Shown piece after piece: positions 23,641 to 32,719 of a DNA stretch of 64,000 nt (position 1 is its first letter; every line of letters starts with the position of its first letter). The position numbers and the translations under genes were made by a program. The notes beneath the pieces were generated by a model, which was not told where the DNA came from, made no database searches, and saw nothing but the letters and a program-made list of their open reading frames with translations. This stretch comes from Rhyzopertha dominica (taxonomy: Eukaryota > Arthropoda > Insecta > Coleoptera > Bostrichidae): NCBI GenBank assembly GCA_025024175.1, contig QCXZ01000064.1:13516001-13580000 (forward strand). The letters run 5' to 3'.

Positions 23641-25409
23641 TGCGACGCCGTTTTTTTTCTACCAATCGATGTTACAACCTATGGTGTCAACCCAGATGTT
23701 CCAATGTAGTCCGCGTCCCGCCGCTGCAGTCGGAGAGTAGGGGGGTTCCAATATTTTTAACGATAACTATAGGCGCCACAAAATTTTACAATTCCACAGC
23801 GGACTACTCAGACGAAAATTTTGAAAAGCTACGATAGAAATCAAACACCAAAGCTCGGGTAGAAGCGTAGTTTAATTAACGAAAACTATGAGAGGTACAA
23901 GTAATGATAAAGAAAGAATAAAGTTTGAACCTCAATTAGGTACTTAAGATAGATTGGACTTAAACGACTAAGATAAGAGAATTTCGAACATATAACCAAA
24001 ATGACACTTAACAATCAAAATTAACCCTTCCCAATGAGCACCACAACTATGTGCCCGGTCACCGAGTACCAGTAAATAACTAGAAAATCTGTGAATCGCC
24101 CCTGTTAACTTCCGCACTGGCCAGCGCTTCGCATTAACGAGTGACGCAACAAAAAAACCGAACGACGAACGAAAAATCGTCACAAACGATCGACAATATC
24201 GGTGATACCCGCAAGCAATAGCCCTGTGGCGTTACAGATAATTTAAAATAATAAATGGAATCGAACTGAAGGTTCGATTGTGAAAGAAGGGTGATGGGAC
24301 AAGCTATATACCCAAATTCACTAGCTGAAGGCTCCTACAGCAATGTATATATGAGCTGAAGGCTCGCACAACTTAAACAAAACAAATACAAGAGCTGACG
24401 GCTCATACAAGTTATTCAAAACAATTACAAGAGCTGAGGGCTCCTACAAGTTATTCAAAACAATTACAAGCGCGGAAGGCTCATACAACAAGTTTCTCCG
24501 TTGACGGACAGCTAAATAACCTCAAGGTTTACAACGTAACAAGCAATCACCACCGAGATGGAATCTACACCGCGGATTCTGCGCTCCGACTTAAGGGTCA
24601 ACGACCTCCTACTTAAATTTAAGCTTATCTGCGCTCTCCTGCTGGTTGGGGTCCCACATGTACGGTCCTCCACACCAAGGGTCGCCAGCTACTAGGGTTG
24701 AATCTTCCTAACCGGAAGGATGGCAGCGCAAATTCCCAAATCCAATCCCAAGTGATCAGTCCCAACTCTACGATTCTCAACTTCTCCAATCTTCAAAAGC
24801 TATCCAGACAGGAATAAGGCCCAGATGTCAATCACACGAACGAAGACGAAGCGATAGCAATATCGATAAGTATACGATAAGATAAGATGAGAACCGAAAA
24901 GGAAAGAAAATCAAAGAGCCCTAAAATATTAAAGAGGGTATTAATACTCGTTCGATTAATTAGTATTTTACTCACTATAGTTGGTGTGCGGCTCTGATTG
25001 CAGAAATATTCGTGGCAAATCTTGTCGATAACCCAAAATCCCAAAATGGTCACGTGTGGATGTTCAATAATGCAAAATCAACCATTCAGCCAATTCCAAA
25101 AGCCCAACTAACATCCACCAGTCTAATTGAAGATTTTCCAAGCGGATCCCACCATGGTAACCAATCGATGGTCTATTTACTTAGAAAAATCTTCCCAAAA
25201 ATCGACAATACCACGTTCTCACATTCAATTCGCAACAGGTCAAAATACCAAAAAGGGAAGAGGAAATTCTTTCTGCTGTCAAGTGTCTCGCTCAAAATCT
25301 ACGCGCAAGCGTTAGGCTTAACGGCGGAAGTGTCTGCAGTAACGTTCACTGTGTACAACGAGTAGCCTACGCGCCAGGCGTGAGCGACTGACAAAATATG
25401 AATGTTACA
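23641..25409 (-). repeat. 3' LTR (1,769 bp)
   Basis: Termini are TGTAACA at the right end and TCGCA at the left end (minus-strand reading TG...CA). It lacks the hAT insertion found in the other LTR and so preserves the empty site ACCACAAC at 24,040-24,047. It carries a cluster of imperfect tandem units at 24,322-24,489. A 117-codon plus-strand frame at 25,012-25,365 is present in both LTRs but is antisense to the element and shows no domain. Confidence 0.85.
24322..24489. repeat. Tandem GAGCTGAAGGCTC units in LTR
   Basis: Five imperfect units of about 30-39 bp each start with a variant of GAGCTGAAGGCTC followed by an A/C-rich spacer such as CTACAAGTTATTCAAAACAA. The same array is at about 29,120-29,287 in the other LTR. 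Such arrays in LTRs often affect transcript regulation; that role is inference here. Confidence 0.7.
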
Positions 25410-25423
25410 ATCCCCCCTTCACC
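25410..25423 (-). promoter_or_regulatory. Polypurine tract (plus-strand primer)
   Basis: On the minus strand GGTGAAGGGGGGAT lies directly before the TGTAACATTC that starts the 3' LTR. A purine run at this position is the expected RNaseH-resistant primer for second-strand synthesis and fixes the element's orientation. Confidence 0.75.
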
Positions 25424-27113
25424 TAGAAAGAGGTAAATTTCCTCAAATTTACCGAGCGAGTAAGCTTACGAGCTATCAAAACCCCATTAATGTCAACAAT
25501 TCAAAGATAAAAACTTGCCAACCAACATTTCAACATGAGCAATTTCCAATAAACAACAAGGTTGGAAAGGAAGGCGATTCCGAAGAGAAAAAAGATTCAA
25601 AATTTAAAATTTAGGCACATGGCCAGGGGCTGCCAACCCCAGAGGGTTACGACCCCTCCAAACGAAAAACCCACGAAAACCCAATCCCACCCAACGACAG
25701 AAACCCCCCTCCAAAAGACCAGCAGAAACACGGACCCAAACAAAAAATGACGAGGGAGCCTCGAGAAGACGCACAGTGGCTAATCAGTTTCGGCAGCAAC
25801 GCGAGCAGGGCTGAGACAGACCGCAAGGAAGAGAGCTGACCCAGCCGAACTGATAGGACGACACCCCCGAGGGGATGCCGCCAGTCGAGCTACCATCTTC
25901 CCCCACGGCCCATCCTCCTGAACGCGCCCGTTACAAACCGCTGCCGAAACCCGAAGCCACTCCCAAACCCTCTCGATCCTCAAAAAAACAAAAAACAATA
26001 GGATCCGAGTTTCCGGTAAGAAGAGTAGACGAAATGAAAAAGGAAAGTTGGAAAAATCAGAATGAGAAAAGAAAAAGAAGAAGGAAAGAATGAAAGACTA
26101 GTGACATACAAGATCCCTGTTCGGAGTGCTTTCACCTACTCCGACAGGCTACCCAACCATTCATACCAACGAAACACAACGGTAGACGTCCAAGGCAATT
26201 CTACAATATTACGGGGAATTCACCGCAGTAATCTCACTGTCACAATTCCGCATCAAGCGACTATATTCAAGCAACAAATCAAATCAATAAGCCAGAATAT
26301 TATAAATGTGAGGGCAGGAAAGTCCGCAAATGCGAAGGTACTACAATAACCATCAATCATTGCCACCCACAAAAACAGCGAAGAAACTACTAGCGAATAA
26401 CCACGCCAAGCAACACGAATTACTCAACAAGTCAAAGCTATCTAGGCAAGATTATAAGTCTAGAGTACAATATCGACGTTATACCGAGTGCAAACACACA
26501 AACAGTCACAAAAGGTGGTATTCAAGAACCAATAAACGAAGGTCTCGCCGATGTTATGTGCCAACATACTAGGTCTCGCCGAGGTGGTAAGCGAGAGCCA
26601 ACACACTAGGTCTCGCCGAGGTGGTAAGCGAGAGCCGTGGCCCCAACCAACGCCACGAGCGGTAGCGCGCTTCCAATATACAACTAACGCTCCCCCCTAA
26701 AAAAAAATATACGAAGTACATATGCAAATCTTAAAGGAAACAATCGAATCAGAAATACGAGCATATTCTCCTCATCCACACGCAGGGAAAACACCAACAA
26801 ATTTCGCTGTAGTAAATCCGCCAAAGGCGACAATGTCCAAGCCATCAATCAACCAAATCAACAATCCAACTAGGCAAGGGCAACCAATAGGGTTGTGACC
26901 ATCAAATCCACAAATGTGTAAGTTCACAACTCAAAAAAAAAATGACCACACCCATACAGCGACAAGCAATCACAACAATTTCCCTACAGTAACCAAGAGG
27001 AACGGCTCGCAATTCTTCAAGTCACCAATAAGTGCACACTTTTGCGACAATACAACAGACAAGATAAAATCAATCATACGTAAAGGAAGGCAAAATCAGA
27101 CCCGAGATGTGAA
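25424..27113 (-). other. Non-coding internal region of LTR element
   Basis: About 1.7 kb between the gag-like frame and the polypurine tract. The plus strand shows lysine- and proline-rich frames that read as compositional shadows. No RT, integrase or protease motif was seen in any frame. The stretch at 25,740-26,000 is locally GC-rich and 26,541-26,642 holds a small tandem repeat. Confidence 0.6.
26541..26642. repeat. Tandem repeat with stem GGTCTCGC/GCGAGAGCC
   Basis: Three units of 31-37 bp each start GGTCTCGCCGA. The second and third contain GGTGGTAAGCGAGAGCC, so TCTCGC and GCGAGA within a unit can pair into a short hairpin. The units lie in the internal region of the LTR element and could be structural or packaging elements in its RNA (inference). 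Confidence 0.65.
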
Positions 27114-27569
27114 CTAGTCCGAGGGTTCATCCTTCAAACGAGTTGAACGCTCTAAAGAATCCATCAAGGTCGTAATTTTTGCTAACCATTGACTTCGAGC
27201 TTTTAATACTTCTGCAGTGGCATTTTTTACAGGGAATCTATTAACTCGACCTAAAAGATGGGCTATTCGAGCACTCAACCGTTTGTAACCACTATCAGTT
27301 TTGTTACCAGAGAAATTCCTTATTTCTTCCTCAACAGGCACACAACAACTCTGCACACCCTCAACCTCAGTCTGCAAATTAAAAGTGTAAGGAGGATAAG
27401 TAATGGAAGATCGATCTATGCTCTCCATCCTTAACAAGGAACGCAAACAACCACGCATGCCCTGTACAGTCATATCAGTAGGGTCAGCACCACGATAAAG
27501 AAGTTCATACTGCAATTCCTCCTTACGCAAATATTCAGGAACAATCTTACACTCCATAATAAATGACAA
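27114..27569 (-). CDS. Truncated Gag-like protein, 151 aa
   Basis: The ATG at 27,569 lies 239 bp downstream of the 5' LTR, the normal position for gag. The N-terminal part includes EYLRKEELQYELLYRGADPT followed by an arginine- and leucine-rich helix, echoing the LxKxEL-xxEL-xxRG start of many insect Gypsy-like gag proteins. The C-terminus is acidic and basic mixed, without a zinc knuckle, and ends at TAG (27,114). It is much shorter than a full Gag, and no pol frame follows. It could be a minimal or residual gag; coding is intact, consistent with recent insertion. Confidence 0.55.
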   Translation of the reverse strand: MSFIMECKIVPEYLRKEELQYELLYRGADPTDMTVQGMRGCLRSLLRMESIDRSSITYPPYTFNLQTEVEGVQSCCVPVEEEIRNFSGNKTDSGYKRLSARIAHLLGRVNRFPVKNATAEVLKARSQWLAKITTLMDSLERSTRLKDEPSD

Positions 27570-27782
27570 GGCAAATCAAAAATATCCAAAAGTGCAAGAC
27601 CAAACAATTTCAAAGTCAATCAAAAAAAATTCAAGGCAATAATAGAACAACGTGACCTATAAGCAATATGTTAACAAAGCAATTCCAAAAAAAATAGCAT
27701 ATAGCAAAGAAAAATGTCAATTGAAAGCTTGGAGAAGAGACAAAAAAAATAGACAATAGCGATCACGAAAATATGAAAACAA

Positions 27783-27804
27783 GGCCCCACACGTTAGGGC
27801 GCCA
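27783..27804 (-). promoter_or_regulatory. Primer binding site, tRNA-Lys-like
   Basis: On the minus strand, three bases after the 5' LTR comes TGGCGCCCTAACGTGTGGGG. This is complementary to the 3' end of insect tRNA-Lys (usual PBS TGGCGCCCAACGTGGGGC) with an extra T and an extra GT. This supports Gypsy-type replication and the minus-strand orientation. Confidence 0.7.
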
Positions 27805-27807
27805 ATT

Positions 27808-30207
27808 TGCGACGCCGTTTTTTTTCTACCAATCGATGTTACAACCTATGGTGTCAACCCAGATGTTCCAATGTAGTCCGCGTCCCGCCGCTGCAGTCGG
27901 AGAGTAGGGGGGGTTCCAATATTTTTAACGATAACTATAGGCGCCACAAAATTTTACAATTCCACAGCGGACTACTCAGACGAAAATTTTGAAAAGCTAC
28001 GATAGAAATCAAACACCAAAGCTCGGGTAGAAGCGTAGTTTAATTAACGAAAACTATGAGAGGTACAAGTAATGATAAAGAAAGAATAAAGTTTGAACCT
28101 CAATTAGGTACTTAAGATAGATTGGACTTAAACGACTAAGATAAGAGAATTTCGAACATATAACCAAAATGACACTTAACAATCAAAATTAACCCTTCCC
28201 AATGAGCACCACAACCAAGGGCGGATCCAGGGGGGGGGTCATGGGGGTCATGACCCCCCCCTGGGCCTGGGCTAGGTATAGCTCGACCACTAATAATTTT
28301 TCTAATGTAATTGATATATTTCATAAAATAATTACTTTCTATAATGGCGAGCGCATACATACATGAACAAGCACTAATAACTGTTTTAAATTAAAAAAAA
28401 AACACAACGTCGCAATTTGTTCCCAGCAACATAGTTTTGGGGGGAAACTGAATTGGATTGGATGTCAACCCTTAGTACTTTACCTGTGACGATTTAATTT
28501 TATGACCATTGATTGTTTTCACCATTACTCAACGAATTCATTTCTTTAATGAGATAAAAACAACATGTTATTGTTAGTTTCATTTGTGCATTCAATGAAT
28601 TCCTGAGTTTTTGAACTGGACTGCGCCTTCAGAGAAACATAGCGACTGAAGTGGATTGAAGTTACAATTCATTTCGCAAGAAGATAAAAACGAAAAAATA
28701 ATTTTGCTATTTGATTAAAATTATTTCAACTTATAACAATAAAATGCTATTTCTTTTTCAATTAAATTATTTTAATAAATTGTAGCCCGTCCTGACTAGG
28801 TGACCCCCCCCTGATCTGAAAGCTGGATCCGCCCTTGACCACAACTATGTGCCCGGTCACCGAGTACCAGTAAATAACTAGAAAATCTGTGAATCGCCCC
28901 TGTTAACTTCCGCACTGGCCAGCGCTTCGCATTAACGAGTGACGCAACAAAAAAACCGAACGACGAACGAAAAATCGTCACAAACGATCGACAATATCGG
29001 TGATACCCGCAAGCAATAGCCCTGTGGCGTTACAGATAATTTAAAATAATAAATGGAATCGAACTGAAGGTTCGATTGTGAAAGAAGGGTGATGGGACAA
29101 GCTATATACCCAAATTCACTAGCTGAAGGCTCCTACAGCAATGTATATATGAGCTGAAGGCTCGCACAACTTAAACAAAACAAATACAAGAGCTGACGGC
29201 TCATACAAGTTATTCAAAACAATTACAAGAGCTGAGGGCTCCTACAAGTTATTCAAAACAATTACAAGCGCGGAAGGCTCATACAACAAGTTTCTCCGTT
29301 GACGGACAGCTAAATAACCTCAAGGTTTACAACGTAACAAGCAATCACCACCGAGATGGAATCTACACCGCGGATTCTGCGCTCCGACTTAAGGGTCAAC
29401 GACCTCCTACTTAAATTTAAGCTTATCTGCGCTCTCCTGCTGGTTGGGGTCCCACATGTACGGTCCTCCACACCAAGGGTCGCCAGCTACTAGGGTTGAA
29501 TCTTCCTAACCGGAAGGATGGCAGCGCAAATTCCCAAATCCAATCCCAAGTGATCAGTCCCAACTCTACGATTCTCAACTTCTCCAATCTTCAAAAGCTA
29601 TCCAGACAGGAATAAGGCCCAGATGTCAATCACACGAACGAAGACGAAGCGATAGCAATATCGATAAGTATACGATAAGATAAGATGAGAACCGAAAAGG
29701 AAAGAAAATCAAAGAGCCCTAAAATATTAAAGAGGGTATTAATACTCGTTCGATTAATTAGTATTTTACTCACTATAGTTGGTGTGCGGCTCTGATTGCA
29801 GAAATATTCGTGGCAAATCTTGTCGATAACCCAAAATCCCAAAATGGTCACGTGTGGATGTTCAATAATGCAAAATCAACCATTCAGCCAATTCCAAAAG
29901 CCCAACTAACATCCACCAGTCTAATTGAAGATTTTCCAAGCGGATCCCACCATGGTAACCAATCGATGGTCTATTTACTTAGAAAAATCTTCCCAAAAAT
30001 CGACAATACCACGTTCTCACATTCAATTCGCAACAGGTCAAAATACCAAAAAGGGAAGAGGAAATTCTTTCTGCTGTCAAGTGTCTCGCTCAAAATCTAC
30101 GCGCAAGCGTTAGGCTTAACGGCGGAAGTGTCTGCAGTAACGTTCACTGTGTACAACGAGTAGCCTACGCGCCAGGCGTGAGCGACTGACAAAATATGAA
30201 TGTTACA
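27808..30207 (-). repeat. 5' LTR with nested hAT MITE
   Basis: The LTR spans 2,400 bp, which is 1,770 bp once the 622-bp insertion and its 8-bp duplication are removed. It is otherwise visually identical to the 3' LTR except for one G in a homopolymer near 27,910. The promoter would be expected inside this LTR, driving transcription leftward. Confidence 0.85.
28216..28837. mobile_element. hAT MITE (622 bp) inside the 5' LTR
   Basis: The ends are perfect 15-bp inverted repeats: CAAGGGCGGATCCAG and its complement CTGGATCCGCCCTTG. The element is flanked by ACCACAAC at 28,208-28,215 and 28,838-28,845. The other LTR shows the uninterrupted site. Subterminal G-runs on the left and matching C-runs on the right give long GC-rich ends around an AT-rich core without coding capacity. 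The 8-bp duplication and C-A-start termini identify it as hAT. It must have inserted after the LTR element integrated. Confidence 0.9.
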
Positions 30208-30211
30208 GGGC

Positions 30212-30884
30212 ATAAAAATGTGAAACCCGGAATCGCGCTCGTAAAACTCACTGTCGGACACAACAGACTCTTGAACAAGATTTGACAAATTTTTAATTGT
30301 AATATGTATGATCTGAAGATGTTAATTGACTTACGTACGGTTGTGTGATCCTTTCCTTAATGAGAAAGCATTTCTTTATTTGCCTGCATTAAATTTTACC
30401 TTATCTATAAAGTGCTCAAGTCAAGGAAATGTAAAATTCAGATTTCTGGATGTAAAACCCACAGCTGGACAATGACAGACTATTGAAAAAGTTTAAAGGT
30501 TGTTTTTAGCGTAGCGCATAAAATTCAAATTTGCAAAAAGTCTGAAAAACCGCAATAACAGGTAACTTAAAATTAAAGAGTTTTATGCGGTTATTCAAAA
30601 AGAACGGTCTGTCACTATGGCGAAGGCGATACCACGTCAATTTTTTTTATAGAACAATAAGATTTTTTGTCACTAGAGCTATTATTATCTAAGAAAGTCA
30701 ATGAATATAATGTCATTTGGCATACACAATAGTTAAAATGGATAAGTTGGAAAAATGATTGCTCAACATGTGCATAAATATGAAGTTCACAAATAAAACA
30801 GAATATTTTAAGTAACTTTGGTCCTCTAATTTCAGTACATATACAACTTGACAATGCCATTCAAGTCGCACATAGACGCTTTAT
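30212..30884. other. Unassigned right flank of LTR element
   Basis: AT-rich DNA with no recognisable domain or repeat. Confidence 0.35.
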
Positions 30885-31225
30885 ATTAGACACTGCGTAA
30901 ACAAACAGGACGTAGTAATGCATTTTAGCTCGAATGCGAGATTGTAATTCTTCCAATGTGTGCGGGCAGTCCACATATATGTACCATGATTCCAGACAAA
31001 TAATCTAAAGGAGTCAAATCTGGCGGCCGGGGTGGGCATAATGTATCTGGATTCTAATGTCTTCGCGTGGAATATCATTCGTAAACATCTCAGGCAGTGC
31101 AGGCACCAAAGACATAAGACATTCTAAATTCACATTTTCCGCAAGATTATCTTCAAGAAATGTAATGTGCTTACCAGGAAAGAAGGCAGACGTAGTGGGG
31201 TCAACAATTGTCGCCAGACATTTAA
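30885..31225 (-). pseudogene. Mariner (DUF4817-type) transposase C-terminal remnant
   Basis: Reading the minus strand across frame breaks gives AFFPGKHITFLEDNLAENVN, then LECLMSLVPALPEM, a degenerate glycine-rich stretch, then PPDLTPLDY or ARFDSFRLFVWNH in the neighbouring frame, and EELQSRIRAKMHYY. This follows the C-terminal half of insect DUF4817 mariner-like transposases (LPERL-x-F-L-x-LPELLEDVPL, then SPDLTPLDFFLWG, then EELxxRI). The last catalytic Asp region, SPDLTPLD, is damaged. No N-terminal half lies upstream, because another repeat begins at about 31,321. Confidence 0.6.
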
Positions 31226-31320
31226 ATCATTAGTGCGCCACCATTATTCATGGTCGNAATTTCAGGCTAGCGCGGCGAATAAATTTATTAATTTGGTCCA
31301 CACATGCGGTTCGCTCAGTT

Positions 31321-32719
31321 CAAGTGGGGTTGTAGACCATATTTTTTTATTGCAGAATATGAATCTACATAAAAAATAATAGACCCCAGTTTATTATTTT
31401 TTTTCCAAATCGCTTAGATAAAAGTAATAAAAATTGGTAAAGTTTAAATATTTGAATGTGTGACGTAGGTTGACCCTGCCGCTTGTGATTGGCAGCAGCT
31501 GTGTGTTGTTGCCAGGGCACAATAATTTTCAGCGTTCCAGTTGCCTATGCGTGTTTTTCGCTGTCAATTGCCGACATGCCGACGAACGGACGAAGAGCGT
31601 CATTCATAACCTCTCAGTAACCCTCGTGTTTTTTGCTTTTGTTTATCGATCACGATTATATCGTTCAAAACGCGGACGAAATGGCTGCTGAAAAGAAATG
31701 TTTTGGGCAAACATTTGCAAATACTAGTATTATTGCTCTAGAGAAGAATAATTTTTAATTGTACCCGAAGAAAAATCGAGACGAAAATTGTGGTGTGATG
31801 CTGTAGGTGCAGCACTAACAGCAAGTCCCTTGTGTGAAAGAAAATAGAGGCAAAAATATAAAATATAAATCTTCCTCGCAAAACCAAGCCAAACGCAAAT
31901 GTAAACAGATCTGTCTATATGTACAGTGTTGCCACTGGGGCTGATAGAAATTCCGCTAGATTGCCGCATCGAATCCGCTAAAATTTTTAAGACGGGGTAA
32001 TCTGTTGATATACAAGGGGATTTATTATTTATTTTACATAAATAGTTATTAGTTTCCTACATATTATGCTATAAAGTTAAAAGTTTCGTTGTCAAGGTCA
32101 TCGTGTTCCTTCCTGAAATATGTTTCGTTGCTTTTTACGTGGTTTAAGATAATAATATCTGCATCATCTGACAGTCTGTGTAAGAAGTGAGACATTGGTA
32201 AAATTTTGGATTGGTAGGTAAAAAAAGCAGGAAATATAATATTTTCCAGGCAAGAAATACAGTAATCATCAAGTCACCTAATATAAATAAATCGATTGTA
32301 GATACTTCATATCTAAGTTTCCCATATTTATACGCTAAAGTGAAACAGTTAATATTACTTAAAACTTTCTTATTCCTTTTGAAATATCCCCTAACCGCTA
32401 AAACGTATATTTTTCCGTTCGGCGAGAATTTTATCCGCTTAGTTGGCAACACTGAACAGATGTCTCTTTTATGAGTCAAATGCGAAATCACGGTAGGTTT
32501 ACCATGGTGAAATGCGATCCCACCACACTCCCCACTCTAGCCGGGTCAAGTGACGTTGCTAGCAATATTTGAATTTGGAGGAAAACTTTAGAGGGCGAAA
32601 ATAAGACAATACAACATTAGAAATATTTTTTTGTTGCTAGTATCTCACTTCATTGGGTCTAGGAAAACCTACAAATGTGTTGCAATAACGATTTGTGATC
32701 GAGGGCTACAACCCCATTG
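31321..32719. mobile_element. Unclassified DNA element, copy A
   Basis: This 1.4-kb segment shares its first 220 bp and last 200 bp with 57,708-58,790, in the same order and orientation. Its ends are inverted: CAAGTGGGGTTGTAGACC on the left, and CAATGGGGTTGTAGCCC reading inward from the right. The middle differs between the two copies, as expected for internally rearranged non-autonomous DNA transposons. No convincing target duplication was found, so the superfamily is undecided. A single N is at 31,256, just outside. Confidence 0.6.
32064..32195 (-). pseudogene. 43-codon C-terminal-like frame in copy A
   Basis: The minus-strand frame beginning MSHFLHRLSDDADIIIL and ending DLDNETFNFIA then TAA has protein-like, acidic, non-repetitive composition unlike its AT-rich surroundings. 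The frame remains open a short way upstream of the ATG. It may be the C-terminal remnant of the transposase that belongs to this element family. I do not recognise it. A longer overlapping frame (32,144-32,491) in another phase looks less protein-like. Confidence 0.25.

Larger units (their letters stand above)
23641..30207 (-). mobile_element. Young Gypsy-type LTR retrotransposon lacking pol
   Basis: The element lies on the minus strand. It has two near-identical LTRs (23,641-25,409 and 27,808-30,207), each TGTAACATTC...CGGCGTCGCA, and is flanked by GGGC at 23,637-23,640 and 30,208-30,211. A tRNA-Lys-like primer site follows the 5' LTR and a polypurine tract precedes the 3' LTR. The internal region is only 2.4 kb. 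A short gag-like frame is present, but no protease, RT, RNaseH or integrase motif was found on either strand. The family therefore seems non-autonomous, of LARD type, and must have been mobilised by another element's enzymes. The only LTR difference noticed, apart from a nested insertion, is a run of six versus seven G residues. Confidence 0.85.

Noticed and set aside
25012..25365. 117-codon plus-strand frame, repeated identically at 29,810-30,163
   Set aside because: It lies inside the LTRs, antisense to the element, with no domain; identity simply reflects LTR identity.
28136..28360. Proline/glycine-rich minus-strand frame
   Set aside because: It crosses the LTR-hAT junction and arises from the G/C-run of the MITE end.
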